Positions 8,821 through 18,990 of a stretch of 64,000 nucleotides of DNA are shown here, piece by piece. Position 1 is the stretch's first letter. The number at the start of each line of letters is the position of its first letter. Origin of the DNA: Stieleria neptunia (GTDB lineage: Bacteria; Planctomycetota; Planctomycetia; Pirellulales; Pirellulaceae); NCBI RefSeq assembly GCF_007754155.1, contig NZ_CP037423.1:5610865-5674864 (forward strand), given 5' to 3'. The position numbers and the translations under genes are program-made. The notes below the pieces were generated by a model. That model searched no databases and was not told the DNA's origin. It saw nothing but the letters and a program-made list of their open reading frames with translations.

Positions 8821-10584
8821 TCAGGCCTCGCGGTCGCGATCACGTGTTGCCGCTTCGCCGCATTCCACCGCCTCCGGTTGCTCCGGGACAGCGACTTCCG
8901 CCTGGTCGGCCATGGTGACTTTGGCGATGCGTTTGGCAAAGTAATACATCCGTTTGACGTATTCCATGATTTCCGATTCGAGCCGATACATGGCCAGTCG
9001 ATTCGGGGCCTTCGCGGCGAGACGGGACGAAAGGTGGCGTTCGGCCTTTCCGGAGAGGGCGTTGATCGTCGCTTTCATGGCGGAGACCTCGCGCGCGATC
9101 TCGACATCCCCCGAGACGATCGATCGGATCGCCCGCTCGGTTGCCCGAATCACCTCGGTGTTCAAAGCCGTCAGGATCGCTTCGGTTTCTTCGCTGATGG
9201 TCAAATGGTTCACGATTCGCTCGCGCCCCGCCTGGATCAGGTTTGATTCGATCATGTCGCCGATGCTTTCCAGGTAATTCGCCACGGCCAAGTAGTCGTG
9301 CAACTGATCTGACTGGCGGTCCGTCAATTGCTCCTGTGAGAGCCGCCCCAAATAAGTCACGATGGCTCCGTGCAGCGCATCGACGTGATCGTCGAGTTCC
9401 TCAAGTGCATCGATTTCTTGGCGTGACCCATGGATGACGGTCTCCAACGCGCCTCGCATCATGTGCAACGCCGCGGCACCCAATCGGCCCAGTTCCATGC
9501 GAACAAGGTCCATCGCCAGGGAAGGTGTTTGCAACAGAATCGGGTCCAGGTATTTGGGGTGATCCGGCTCGACTTTGGAGACCAGGCTCTCGGGCACCAG
9601 ACGCGTGACGAGCCACGCCAGCGGAGTCGTCAACCCGATCAACAGGACCGTGTTGGCGACATTGAACACCGTGTGCGCGTTCGCGATCTGACGCGGCGTC
9701 TCGGCGGCGACGCGTGCCAGACCGCTCAGTTCCGGGCTTGCCGGTGAGATCCACGTGACGATCTGGGAAAGCTGGGGGATGAACGCGAACCAGATCACGA
9801 CGCCGGCGACGTTAAAGAGCACATGGGCGAGGGCGGCCCGCACCGCTTCGCGCGGTTTTCCGATCGAGGCCAGTCCCGCCGTGACGCAGGTGCCGATGTT
9901 GGCCCCGAAAATCAGCGCAATGCCGGCTTCCAGGGAAATAAAACCTTGGCCGGCCAGCGTGATCACCAATCCAGTCGTCGCCGACGAACTTTGCACCAGT
10001 GCCGTGAAGACCGCGGCCAGCAGGATCGCCCACAGCGGATCGTCCATCTGGTGCATCATGTCGACAAACGGTGCGTACGAACGCAGTGGCGCCGTGCCGT
10101 CGTTCATCAGTTGCATGCCGAAGAAGATCAGCCCGAACCCCATAATTAGATGGCCGTAGTGACGGACGGTTTCGTTCTTCGTTCCGAACAGCGTGAAAAA
10201 TCCGATCGCGACCAACAGCAGCGAGTAATGGGTGATCTTGAACGCGATCAACTGGGCCGTGATCGTGGTGCCGATGTTGGCTCCCATGATGATGCCCATC
10301 GATTGCGTCAAGCTCATCAGTCCGGCCGAGATGAAGCCGACGACCAGCACCGTCGTCACCGAAGACGATTGCACGATGGCCGTCACAATCGAACCGGCCA
10401 ACGCCGCGGTGAAACGATTCGTCGTCAGCGTCGCCAAAAGTTTCTTCAAGCCGTCGCCGGCGATCAACTTCAGCGACTCGGACATCTGCTCCAGCCCGTA
10501 CAGGAACAACGCCAATCCGCCCAGCAACCCCATCAAAAGGGGCCCGATCTGCAACGAGTCGGATGTGACTTCAGCCAGCAACAC
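8821..10584 (-). CDS. Na/Pi cotransporter family protein with C-terminal PhoU-like domain
   Basis: The 587-residue protein (GTG start) begins directly with membrane helices and contains the two inverted Na/Pi-cotransporter repeats. QSSSVTTVLVVGF and GANIGTT are in the first, and QSSSATTGLVITLAGQG and FGANIGTCVTAG are in the second. From about residue 370 a helical PhoU-like domain follows (MELGRLGAAALHMMRGALE; ATERAIRSIVSGDVE). Such proteins (PF02690 type) import phosphate with sodium or regulate phosphate flux. A second member of the family is encoded divergently just upstream. This copy has no N-terminal extracytoplasmic domain. Confidence 0.9.
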   Translation of the reverse strand: MLLAEVTSDSLQIGPLLMGLLGGLALFLYGLEQMSESLKLIAGDGLKKLLATLTTNRFTAALAGSIVTAIVQSSSVTTVLVVGFISAGLMSLTQSMGIIMGANIGTTITAQLIAFKITHYSLLLVAIGFFTLFGTKNETVRHYGHLIMGFGLIFFGMQLMNDGTAPLRSYAPFVDMMHQMDDPLWAILLAAVFTALVQSSSATTGLVITLAGQGFISLEAGIALIFGANIGTCVTAGLASIGKPREAVRAALAHVLFNVAGVVIWFAFIPQLSQIVTWISPASPELSGLARVAAETPRQIANAHTVFNVANTVLLIGLTTPLAWLVTRLVPESLVSKVEPDHPKYLDPILLQTPSLAMDLVRMELGRLGAAALHMMRGALETVIHGSRQEIDALEELDDHVDALHGAIVTYLGRLSQEQLTDRQSDQLHDYLAVANYLESIGDMIESNLIQAGRERIVNHLTISEETEAILTALNTEVIRATERAIRSIVSGDVEIAREVSAMKATINALSGKAERHLSSRLAAKAPNRLAMYRLESEIMEYVKRMYYFAKRIAKVTMADQAEVAVPEQPEAVECGEAATRDRDREA

Positions 10585-10770
10585 GGCGGTCCGATAAGAG
10601 ATTAAGATTCACCTGCATTTCCCCAAAGCTTAACACAAGCTTCACCCCGATTTGGCCACCGGCCTGTTTGGACATCCGCGCCGGCAGACGGATGGGCGAA
10701 TACGCACGGGCTGATCGACACTCCCTCGTCGCCACCACACCGGCTTATCGGCCTTCGCCCACAACATAGC

Positions 10771-12963
10771 ATGACAGTGACGCGCAACCCCAGAAACAGC
10801 TTCCGTCGATTCATCTCTGTCGTTTCAGTGCGTCGTTGCCGTGGTTGGGGGAGCGTTGGCCTGGCGTTGCTGGTTTCCACCATCCTCTTCGGCCCATTCG
10901 CCGGCACGGTTGTCGCCGCTCCACAGACCGACACCCCAGCGGTCACCGCACCACTGAACGTCTCGGATGACTCGTCAACCGGAACTCCAGGCGATTCAAA
11001 TGGATTGACGATCAAACTGATTCCGGACCAGAAAGCATTTCTCGGATCGCCGGCGACGCTGATCGATTTATCAAAGGTTTTTACGGAAACCGAGATCGGC
11101 GATGAACCGTTCCAGATCGAAGTGCTGCGGAGCAAGAAAGATGTCGCAGAGGCTGTCGTCGATGGACACCAGCTACGATTGAACTGGCAGCGAAAAACGG
11201 CCAAGAAACGCGAGGTCTTGTTGCGGGCCACGAGTGCCTCGGGGAAAACCGTCGACACCAAGTTCTACGTCGAGCTGTGGGAACCCGATTATTGGAAGCT
11301 GATTCTCACGGTGCTCGGTGGGCTGGGGCTGTTTCTGTTGGGGATGAAGAACCTTTCCGAGGGGATGCAGGCCATCGCGGGCAACGGGCTGCGGCGGATG
11401 ATCAGCATCGTCACGGACAATCGCCTGATGGCGACCGGTGTCGGGGTTTTGGTCACGATGCTGGTTCAATCCAGTTCGATCACGACGGTGATGGTGGTGG
11501 GGTTTGTCAACAGTGGCTTCATGACGCTGACCCAAGCGGTCGGAGTGATCATGGGGGCAAACATCGGGACCACGATCACGGGTTGGATCCTGGTTTTGAA
11601 AATCGGCAAATACGGACTTCCGTTGGCCGGCGCCGCGGCATTCGTTTACCTGTTTTCCAAGCGAGATCGGCTGCGATATGGTGCCTTGGCCTTGATGGGG
11701 CTGGGGCTCGTGTTCCTGGGACTGGAGTTGATGAAAGACGGTTTCGCGATCGTCAAAGAACTGCCCGAGTTCGAGGCCTGGTTCAAGGCCTTTGATGCCG
11801 GGACCTATCTGGGCGTTTTAAAGTGCGCCATGGTCGGCTGTGTCCTGACCTTCATCGTGCAATCGTCTTCGGCCACGCTGGGCATCACGATCGGCCTGGC
11901 ACAGATCGGCGTGATCGATTTTGAAACGGCGGCGGCGCTCGTGCTGGGAGAAAACATCGGCACGACCATCACCGCCTGGTTGGCTTCGTTCGGATCCAAC
12001 ACCAATGCCAAACGGGCGGCCTATTTTCATATCGTTTTCAACATCTTGGGCGTCGCCTGGATCACCGCCGTGTTCCACCTGTACCTGATGCTGGTTCGCT
12101 ATGTGGTCGCCGGGGATGTCAACGCGGACATGACGCTGGGCGTGATCTCGAGCGCTGAAATCACCGCCGCGATTGCGATGGCACACACCGGATTCAACGT
12201 GACCAACACGATCGTGTTTCTGCCGCTGGCTGGACACATCGCGTCGGGACTGAAACGGGTCATCCCCGATCGAAGGCGATTGTCGGACGAAGAGGAACAC
12301 CTAACCAATCTCGACGTTCGCATGCTGGAATCCCCCGTCGTCGCCGTCGAGCAATCTCGTGTCGAAGTCCTTCGCATGGTCAACGCCTGCAAGCAGATGA
12401 TGGCATGGCTAGAGGAACTGCATGAAACCGACGGCCCGGGCAAAGAATTGCGAAAAAAAATCCTGGACATGGAGGAGGAACTCGACGTCATGCAGGGCGA
12501 AATCGTCACCTTCATGTCGAACTTATTGGTCGGCAATGTTCCCCATGATGTGGTCGCCGAATCGCGTCGGCAACTGCGATTGGTCGACGAATACGAATCG
12601 ATCAGCGACTGCATCGCAACGGTGGTCAAGGCGCATCGCCACCTCGAACGGCACGACTTGCGATTGCCCAACGCTCAGCAGCAAGAGCTGCTGGAATTGC
12701 ACACGATGGTGTCCGACTACCTCGGTCTCGTCAGCCACTATTACGAGCAACTGAGCCATGCCGGAGGGGCCGTGGAAGCACTTCCGCACGGCGAGTCGAT
12801 CACCAAACATGCCAAGTCGCTGTACAAGGGAGTGATTTCCAAACCGCCGGAAGAGCAGCTCGAAGTGCGTTCCCTGGTTTCGTACAACCGTATGGTGGCC
12901 GCCTACCGACGCGTCCGCGACCACCTGGTCAATATCGCCGAGGCGCTCGCGGGTGAAAAATAG
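10771..12963 (+). CDS. Na/Pi cotransporter family protein with N-terminal exported domain
   Basis: The 730-residue protein has a long signal-like N-terminus (hydrophobic GLALLVSTILFGPFAGTVVAA). A ~120-residue beta-rich exported domain follows (about 60-165, ending KFYVELWEPDY), and then the Na/Pi core: LGGLGLFLLGMKNLSEGMQ, QSSSITTVMVVGFVNSG, GANIGTTITGW and QSSSATLGITIGL. A helical PhoU-like tail with coiled-coil character fills the last 200 residues. The first domain resembles a cadherin/Ig-like domain but I cannot name it. The gene is divergent from the other Na/Pi gene, with 186 bases between the starts. The pair may share regulation; I see no clear Pho box. Confidence 0.88.
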   Translation: MTVTRNPRNSFRRFISVVSVRRCRGWGSVGLALLVSTILFGPFAGTVVAAPQTDTPAVTAPLNVSDDSSTGTPGDSNGLTIKLIPDQKAFLGSPATLIDLSKVFTETEIGDEPFQIEVLRSKKDVAEAVVDGHQLRLNWQRKTAKKREVLLRATSASGKTVDTKFYVELWEPDYWKLILTVLGGLGLFLLGMKNLSEGMQAIAGNGLRRMISIVTDNRLMATGVGVLVTMLVQSSSITTVMVVGFVNSGFMTLTQAVGVIMGANIGTTITGWILVLKIGKYGLPLAGAAAFVYLFSKRDRLRYGALALMGLGLVFLGLELMKDGFAIVKELPEFEAWFKAFDAGTYLGVLKCAMVGCVLTFIVQSSSATLGITIGLAQIGVIDFETAAALVLGENIGTTITAWLASFGSNTNAKRAAYFHIVFNILGVAWITAVFHLYLMLVRYVVAGDVNADMTLGVISSAEITAAIAMAHTGFNVTNTIVFLPLAGHIASGLKRVIPDRRRLSDEEEHLTNLDVRMLESPVVAVEQSRVEVLRMVNACKQMMAWLEELHETDGPGKELRKKILDMEEELDVMQGEIVTFMSNLLVGNVPHDVVAESRRQLRLVDEYESISDCIATVVKAHRHLERHDLRLPNAQQQELLELHTMVSDYLGLVSHYYEQLSHAGGAVEALPHGESITKHAKSLYKGVISKPPEEQLEVRSLVSYNRMVAAYRRVRDHLVNIAEALAGEK

Positions 12964-13079
12964 CTCGCGGGGAAAACATCGCTCGCAAGGCACTAAACTA
13001 CAGCAGCACGCCAGGCACGCCCCCAACCGGTCGGCCCCAGCCGGTCAATCAGCGCCGATCGGTCGCGCTCGGGAATCCC

Positions 13080-13481
13080 TCAAGCTGCCGCGACACGCTG
13101 GTACTGGGCATCACCAAATCCCAGGATCGGGTAGAAAATAAAGCCGAGGAAGGCGAGCCCAATCCCAAACCCGGCGCCCTTGCCGAAGTTCTTCGCGATA
13201 TCGATCGAGATCACGATGGCGACGATGATGTTCACCAACGGGATCAGCATCAGCACGATCCACCAGATCGGTCTGCCGGCGATTTCAAGCAGCAAGACCA
13301 CGTTGTAAATCGGGATGATCGCCCCCCAACCCGGCTTGCCGGCTTTCTCAAACGTCTTCCAAAGCCCCGCAACGATCACCACGATGATCACGAGCTGGAT
13401 CAACAAAATCAGCAGCCCGACGACACCGCCGCCGCCGCCACCTTCTTGAGCTAACGGCAGATTGAATGGAAAGTGGATCAT
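13080..13481 (-). CDS. Small multi-pass membrane protein, DUF5684-like
   Basis: The 133-residue protein has a poly-glycine stretch near the N-terminus and then about four membrane segments. Motifs include WKTFEKAGKPGWGAIIPIYN and IPLVNIIVAIVISIDIAKNFGKG. The lysine-tryptophan 'AGKPGWAAIIPIYN' block is the hallmark of the DUF5684 family, whose function is not known. Some members are annotated as signal-peptidase-like on weak grounds, and no catalytic residues are visible here. It converges on the preceding Na/Pi gene and is divergent from the oxidoreductase gene. Confidence 0.8.
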   Translation of the reverse strand: MIHFPFNLPLAQEGGGGGGVVGLLILLIQLVIIVVIVAGLWKTFEKAGKPGWGAIIPIYNVVLLLEIAGRPIWWIVLMLIPLVNIIVAIVISIDIAKNFGKGAGFGIGLAFLGFIFYPILGFGDAQYQRVAAA

Positions 13482-13886
13482 TTTGACGCCTCGTCGTTCG
13501 TTGGTTTCGGTCGATCCCTACAACGTTGTGAGTTACATCGCTGTGAGCGATCGCCGATCCGAAGCCTGCGAATCAATCGCCAGGGTAAAGGAAAAGACCC
13601 ACCAGTTTCGGTGGCGACAGCCTACCCAAAGTCTATCGGATTTTTGGCGGGGCCACAAAAAAAACTTCACCGCGGCGCTCTCGGTTTCGCCACTCGCCAA
13701 TTTTCTCCGCTGGCGTCTTTCGTGACGCGCACGAATCGATCAGCGGACGATCGGGTTGTGGCGGAGCGGACTCGATCGGCTCGGCGGCTTGTTGACCGTC
13801 AAGGCCACGCCCTATACTTAGCATCCCCCAAGATCGGTGGGCAACGAACAAGACTCCTCTCTAATCGAACAACGGCAACGAATTTT
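13482..13886. other. Spacer between divergent genes, no gene seen
   Basis: About 400 bases separate the DUF5684-like gene from the Gfo/Idh/MocA gene. The frame of the oxidoreductase stays open upstream, but that stretch has no family similarity and the ATG at 13887 begins the Rossmann fold cleanly. The spacer presumably holds the promoters of both divergent genes; none could be assigned with confidence. Confidence 0.5.
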
Positions 13887-15062
13887 ATGAGTCAACGACC
13901 CCTCAATGTTGGTTTGATCGGCGGTGGCGGTGGTGCATTCATCGTCCAACCGCATCAACGCGCGATCCATTTTGACGGCACCCGGCGTGTGGTCGCCGCG
14001 GCACTGCATCCCGATCCCAAAGTGGCCTTGGAGGAAGCGGCCAACTGGGACTACCCGATCACGGGATACACCAACTACGACGAAATGATCGAGGTGGAAT
14101 CCAAGAAACCGATCGGCGAACGCGTCGATTATGTGGTCGTCGTCACGCCCAACCATGTTCACTTCGACCCGTCGATCAAATGCGTTCGCGCTGGGATTCC
14201 CGTGTTTTGCGAGAAACCGCTCACGCTCAATCTCGACGAAGCTCAACAGCTGGTCGATGCGGTGAAAGAAGCCAAAATCCCGTTCGGTGTCGCGCACACC
14301 TATCTCGGCCACTGGACCAGCCGGTTCGCCCGATTCATCGTCACCAGCGGGTTGTTGGGCGAGGTCCGTTGGGCCGATTCACGTTACTTGCAAGGCTGGC
14401 TGGCCGGGCGAACCGAAGACGCCGGCGTCGCCCAGGCCGAGTGGCGGGTCGATCCGAAAAAATCCGGGATCAGCTGCTGCGGCGGCGACATCGGAACGCA
14501 CGCGCTGATGCAACTGCGATACATCACCGGACTCGATGTCACCAAGGTCCAGGCCAACTTGGTCACCTTCGTCGATGGGCGTCTACTGGATGATCACTTC
14601 ACGACCTATTGCGAACTGTCCAACGGCGGCAAGGCGCTCGTGCGTGCGTCCCAGATCGCCATCGGTCACAAGAATGATCTGGGCATCGAAGTCAACGGCA
14701 CCAAGGGCACGTTGATCTGGGACCAGGAGTTCCCCGAACAGCTGAAAATCTTGTTGCCCGATCAGCCCGACAGGACGTATTTCCGCGGTGCGGTTGCCGC
14801 CAACGACGGATTCCTCGGCGATTTGCCAGAGGAACTGATGGCCGAGCCCAATATCCCGGCCGGTCACCCGGAAGCCTTCCACGATGCCTATGCACGCCTG
14901 CATCGTTGCTTCGAACAAGATGTGCGAGCCTACAACGACGGCCAGCCCTTCAGTTGTGACGGCAGCAAGTACGCCAACGTGCAAGACGGACTCAACGGAA
15001 TGAACTTCATCCAGGCCGCGGTCAACAGCTCCGCCAACGGTTCGACCTGGGTCGATCTCTAG
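13887..15062 (+). CDS. Gfo/Idh/MocA family oxidoreductase
   Basis: The 391-residue protein starts MSQRPLNVGLIGGGGGAFI, an NAD(P)-binding Rossmann motif. It contains VDYVVVVTPNHVHFD, the family Lys motif CEKPLTLN (catalytic Lys), and a GGDIGTHALMQLRY stretch that fits the GxDxxxH catalytic site. The C-terminal part is the alpha/beta substrate domain. Such enzymes oxidise or reduce sugars, inositols or related polyols using NAD(P), and planctomycetes carry many of them. The substrate cannot be told, and neighbouring genes do not point to a pathway. The ATG at 13887 is preferred because the protein aligns with the family from that point. Confidence 0.92.
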   Translation: MSQRPLNVGLIGGGGGAFIVQPHQRAIHFDGTRRVVAAALHPDPKVALEEAANWDYPITGYTNYDEMIEVESKKPIGERVDYVVVVTPNHVHFDPSIKCVRAGIPVFCEKPLTLNLDEAQQLVDAVKEAKIPFGVAHTYLGHWTSRFARFIVTSGLLGEVRWADSRYLQGWLAGRTEDAGVAQAEWRVDPKKSGISCCGGDIGTHALMQLRYITGLDVTKVQANLVTFVDGRLLDDHFTTYCELSNGGKALVRASQIAIGHKNDLGIEVNGTKGTLIWDQEFPEQLKILLPDQPDRTYFRGAVAANDGFLGDLPEELMAEPNIPAGHPEAFHDAYARLHRCFEQDVRAYNDGQPFSCDGSKYANVQDGLNGMNFIQAAVNSSANGSTWVDL

Positions 15063-15568
15063 TTCTCAATCAAGCGATCACCTGATCTAGAAAAAAAGAA
15101 AAACTCGAAAACCCTCGGCGTCTTGCGGGTGCAGTGGAGGATACTAAGACCTCAATCCACTCACCCAACGGAGGGTTGCGAGTGAACGCCAAAGTACGCC
15201 AGCAACAAGCGTTGCAACCAAGAGAATACGATCAACTAACTCAATACCAGTGGCGCGCGGAGCGCTTCCCTGGACAATCACGAGAGCAACATCGCGTACA
15301 TGGTGCTTGCGTCACTGGATCGGACGCTGAAAGCATGGTAGCGGGACGCTGATCCCGATCAAAGGTATCGAAGGACAACGGTGAGTCCGGAGAGAAGCAC
15401 GCAACCGCATCATCAGACACCGCCGCCAAAGCAGCTCAACCCAAAACTGCTATCGACATACTTTCGTGTCAGACCCTTGAATAGCCGAGTAGCTGAAGCA
15501 AAACTCCGGAAGGGGCGGTTGGGCGTTCGTGTAGCCCGCAGCGATCAGACACAGCATGCTAACGTATC
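15063..15568. other. Intergenic stretch, no supported gene
   Basis: Some 500 bases after the oxidoreductase gene hold only short open frames with no recognisable domain. One possible frame from the GTG at 15183 to 15352 would give a Gln/Arg-rich peptide with no family features. No tRNA, clear terminator or repeat was found. Confidence 0.5.
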
Positions 15569-16534
15569 TCATTCTACGTCCTCCTCTTCAATCACCAAAT
15601 CGGCAGGTGCTACTCCTTGCCGTTTCCAATCAACGTCAAAAAGAGTTCGGATATTTTCCCTCCAGTCCGGCATCGAGCTTGCGATGAGCTTTGGAGGAAC
15701 TTCTTTGTCAAGCCGCCAGTCAAAATCGATTTCAAAGGTCTTTGTTCCGCCGCTAGGCTGATTGGAAATTGCTTTTAATTGGACTGGGACAAACAATGCC
15801 CCCTTTTTCTTCCATCTAATAAGTTGGTGTGAAAGAAGGAGTCTCCGTTCTTCCGGAAGTACCAGAGTCCACTTTGCTTCAACAGGAAAAAAGCGAGATT
15901 TCTTGCCGAACACAATATCGAGTGTTGATGGGATATTCCAGTCAAGTTTGAACACGGCAATCACATTCCCATCTTTGTCATACCGGCCTTCACTAAGTTC
16001 GCACTCGTCTGCCAAGAGTAGTTCCCAGCTATTCCGTCGCGATTTGCCTCCGGCGTTTAGATTGCCTGCGGTCGAGAGCACTTGCTCAAAAGGATCAATC
16101 CGTGAAATTCGCCTGAAGGCTTTTTTCTTTTCCTCGTCATTGAGATCCTCCACAACGATCGTCGATTTGTCACTGTAGATACGTGTGCGTAACAACACGC
16201 CGCGATCGGACTCAAATCGCTGGTTCCATCCTTCGCGGTATTTATTATCTGACGAACTGTATGTTTCCGCAGATGCGAAAAGCGAGTTCTTGCCTTGCTG
16301 GCATCCAACATACCAGCGGTCTTTGCTCGCAACGTGCCCACCATCTAACACGACAGAAACGCCCTTGCCAACGAACGCCCAGGGTTTAGTCCGCACTTCC
16401 TCGCAGTTGACTTGATAATCCGCCAACAGAGCATAGACTCGTCCAGTCAAGTCATTTTCCTGCGCCTCAGCATTCGCCAGAACGACAATGCAAATCACAC
16501 ATAACAAGAAGTATCGCACCGTTCTATCTCGCAA
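15569..16534 (-). CDS. Secreted hypothetical protein
   Basis: The 321-residue protein has a clear signal peptide (YFLLCVICIVVLANAEAQE) and no further membrane segment. I do not recognise the family. The remainder is predicted soluble with alternating strands and charged loops (SWELLLADECELSEGRYDKDG; WTLVLPEERRLLLSH) and a very acidic C-terminus (LVIEEEDVE). Its general look, a cleaved leader followed by a domain that evaluates to beta strands, resembles LolA-like or planctomycete-restricted exported proteins, but this is only an impression. Its base composition is lower in GC than neighbouring genes. It is flanked by gene-poor DNA on both sides. Confidence 0.75.
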   Translation of the reverse strand: MRDRTVRYFLLCVICIVVLANAEAQENDLTGRVYALLADYQVNCEEVRTKPWAFVGKGVSVVLDGGHVASKDRWYVGCQQGKNSLFASAETYSSSDNKYREGWNQRFESDRGVLLRTRIYSDKSTIVVEDLNDEEKKKAFRRISRIDPFEQVLSTAGNLNAGGKSRRNSWELLLADECELSEGRYDKDGNVIAVFKLDWNIPSTLDIVFGKKSRFFPVEAKWTLVLPEERRLLLSHQLIRWKKKGALFVPVQLKAISNQPSGGTKTFEIDFDWRLDKEVPPKLIASSMPDWRENIRTLFDVDWKRQGVAPADLVIEEEDVE

Positions 16535-16890
16535 CAGGATTGAAGCTTAGTTTTTGACCCCCAAGGTCGAGAGAACGCTTTGCGCCGCAAAATCCGCTTG
16601 CGGCGGCATGTCGCGGATCTCCACGACCACCGCTGTGTTGGTGGTGCGGGAAAGAGCCAAGGACGAAAATGGAAGACTGAATATACCCCACAATCCATGT
16701 ATGTTCTTGATCACTTACATGGGAAAGAGTATCAGCGAAGAATGTTGGCGGAAGAAACCGGTTGAAGCCGACGTTCGATTAGACAAGAAAACGCGTGTCA
16801 GGAAAATGTAACGCCCGATGTTGCTGTCGACGGTGACGCGGTAAAACCACTGAAACAGCGACCGTTATCGACGCATCCGGATCGAGTTCA
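16535..16890. other. Intergenic stretch before pta, no supported gene
   Basis: About 350 bases with no convincing gene. A short plus-strand frame (16554-16811) has no ribosome binding site, no family features and atypical composition. The promoter of the pta-ackA operon should lie here, but no consensus is clear. Confidence 0.45.
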
Positions 16891-18990
16891 ATGGCCAAAA
16901 ACCTCTACATTGCTGCCGGCGAACCCGACAGCGGCAAATCGCTCGTGGTGCTGGGCATCATGGAAGTCTTGTCGCGACGCGTCGAGCGTCTGGGTTTCTT
17001 TCGCCCGATCATTCGCAGTCACGGAAAACGCGACAACGATACCGAACTGCTGCTCAATCGGTACTCGCTGGATCAAAACTACGAAGACAGTTTTGCGTTT
17101 ACCTCGGACGACGCGCAAGCGATCGCGACCGAGAAAGGGCTGTCGGTGCTGCTACGAATCATCATGGAACGGTACAAGGCGATCGAATCGCGGTCCGACT
17201 TCGTGCTCTGTGAGGGCACCGATTTCGAAGGCGTCACATCGGCGTTTGAATTCGATCTGAGCGCGCAGATCGCCACCCATCTCGGGACCCCCGTTGTGAA
17301 CGTTCTGTCGGGACGAAACAAGTCACCCGAAAGCGTCCGCAGCGCCGTGCATTCGACGCGAATTGCGATGGTCGACGAAGGCTGCACGGTCACGGCGAAT
17401 TTCGTCAATCGCGTCGCGGCCGACGACATCGAAGCGATGCGGAGCGAGGTGCAAAAGAGTTGGCCCTATGACGATCCGGTCTTTTTTGTCGCCGACGAAC
17501 CGACCTTGGAAGCTCCCACGGTCGGCGCGGTGGCCGAGGCGCTCGGGGCGGTCCCGATTCGTGACGGCGAGATGGATCTGAATCGAGAGATCCTGACCAT
17601 CTCGGTTGCGGCCATGCAGTTGCCCAATTTTCTCGAGCGCGTCCAGGAAAGCAAACTGGTGATCACTCCCGGTGATCGCAGTGACATTTTACTGGGATGT
17701 CTGGCCACGGTCGCGTCGGACAACTACCCCAAAATCTCCGGGATTGTGCTGACCGGTGGCATGCGTCCTCCCGATAGCGTGACCCGATTGATCGAGGGCA
17801 TTCGCCGCCCGTTGATTCCGACCTTTGCCGTCGAGACCGATACCTACGAAACGGTCCGAAACGTGATGGCCGTCGATGGAGCCATCACGCCCGACAACGA
17901 ACGCAAAATTCAAGCCGCCTTGGGTGTCTTCGAGTCGTCGATCGATCCCAAAGCCTTCGTCGAGCGGATCGACGTCGCACGCTCGACCGTCGTCACGCCG
18001 GCGATGTTCGAATACGAATTGATCGAACAAGCCAAACGCCGCCGCCAACGGATCGTGTTGCCCGAGGGAGAAGACGAACGCATTCTGCGGGCCACCGAGG
18101 TCTTGCGGCGGCGTGACGTCGTGGAGATCATCTTGCTGGGCGATCCGCTCAAAATCCGGATGCTGGCGGACGAACTGGGCATCGACCTGGCGGACGTCCA
18201 GATTATCAATCCGAGTGACAATCCCTACCTGGAAGCGTTCGCACAGCGATTCTTCCAACTGCGTCAACACAAGGGCATCACCGAGGACCAGGCCCACGAT
18301 ACGGTCCAGGATGTCAGCTATTTCGGCACGCTGATGGTCTACGAGGGCATCGCCGACGGGATGGTTTCCGGTGCGGCCCACACGACCGCCCACACCATTC
18401 GGCCGGCGCTGCAACTGATCCGAACCAAACCGGGGTGCTCGATCGTCTCCAGCGTGTTTCTGATGTGCTTGAAAGACCGCGTCCTCGTCTATGGCGACTG
18501 CGCGATCAACCCGAGGCCGAATCCCGCCCAACTGGCGGACATCGCGATCAGCTCCGCCGGCACGGCAAAGGCGTTCGGCATTGAACCGATCATCGCCATG
18601 CTGTCCTATTCCACGGGCCAATCGGGCAGCGGCGAAGAGGTCGAACGGGTCAAGCAGGCGACCGCGCTGGTTCGCCAGGCCCGACCGGATTTGTTGATCG
18701 AAGGCCCCATTCAGTACGACGCGGCGATCGATCCGGGGGTTGCCAAAACGAAACTCCCCGATAGCCAAATCGCCGGCCGCGCAACGGTCTTCATCTTTCC
18801 CGATCTGAACACCGGCAACAACACCTACAAAGCCGTGCAGCGGTCCGCCGACTCCGTGGCGATCGGTCCGGTGATGCAAGGGCTGAAAAAACCTGTCAAT
18901 GACCTGAGCCGCGGCTGCACCGTCACCGACATCGTCAACACCGTCGCGATCACCGCGATCCAGGCACAGCGCAACGGAGCGGAATCGTGA
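16891..18990 (+). CDS. pta: Phosphate acetyltransferase, long three-domain form
   Basis: The 699-residue enzyme has the long Pta architecture. An N-terminal P-loop dethiobiotin-synthetase-like domain (YIAAGEPDSGKSLVVLGI, about 1-215) is followed by a DRTGG domain (about 220-330). The catalytic PTA_PTB domain (about 375-695) contains RRRQRIVLPEGEDERIL, GMVSGAAHTTAHTIRPALQLI, EGPIQYDAAIDP and FPDLNTGNNTYKAVQRSA. It interconverts acetyl-CoA plus phosphate and acetyl phosphate plus CoA. The stop codon overlaps the GTG start of ackA, so the two act as one pathway (acetate overflow or acetate activation). Confidence 0.96.
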   Translation: MAKNLYIAAGEPDSGKSLVVLGIMEVLSRRVERLGFFRPIIRSHGKRDNDTELLLNRYSLDQNYEDSFAFTSDDAQAIATEKGLSVLLRIIMERYKAIESRSDFVLCEGTDFEGVTSAFEFDLSAQIATHLGTPVVNVLSGRNKSPESVRSAVHSTRIAMVDEGCTVTANFVNRVAADDIEAMRSEVQKSWPYDDPVFFVADEPTLEAPTVGAVAEALGAVPIRDGEMDLNREILTISVAAMQLPNFLERVQESKLVITPGDRSDILLGCLATVASDNYPKISGIVLTGGMRPPDSVTRLIEGIRRPLIPTFAVETDTYETVRNVMAVDGAITPDNERKIQAALGVFESSIDPKAFVERIDVARSTVVTPAMFEYELIEQAKRRRQRIVLPEGEDERILRATEVLRRRDVVEIILLGDPLKIRMLADELGIDLADVQIINPSDNPYLEAFAQRFFQLRQHKGITEDQAHDTVQDVSYFGTLMVYEGIADGMVSGAAHTTAHTIRPALQLIRTKPGCSIVSSVFLMCLKDRVLVYGDCAINPRPNPAQLADIAISSAGTAKAFGIEPIIAMLSYSTGQSGSGEEVERVKQATALVRQARPDLLIEGPIQYDAAIDPGVAKTKLPDSQIAGRATVFIFPDLNTGNNTYKAVQRSADSVAIGPVMQGLKKPVNDLSRGCTVTDIVNTVAITAIQAQRNGAES

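Noticed and set aside
12964..13079. GC-rich partial palindrome in the convergent spacer
   Set aside because: The arms do not pair well enough to call a terminator.
13473..13886. N-terminal extension of the oxidoreductase
   Set aside because: The Rossmann fold begins at the ATG at 13887, and the extension has no similarity and atypical composition.
16554..16811. Possible 85-residue gene upstream of pta
   Set aside because: No ribosome binding site, no recognisable domain, rare-codon-like composition; probably chance.
17689..18879. Long minus-strand frame over pta
   Set aside because: Shadow frame of a well-supported plus-strand gene; no ribosome binding site or domain.
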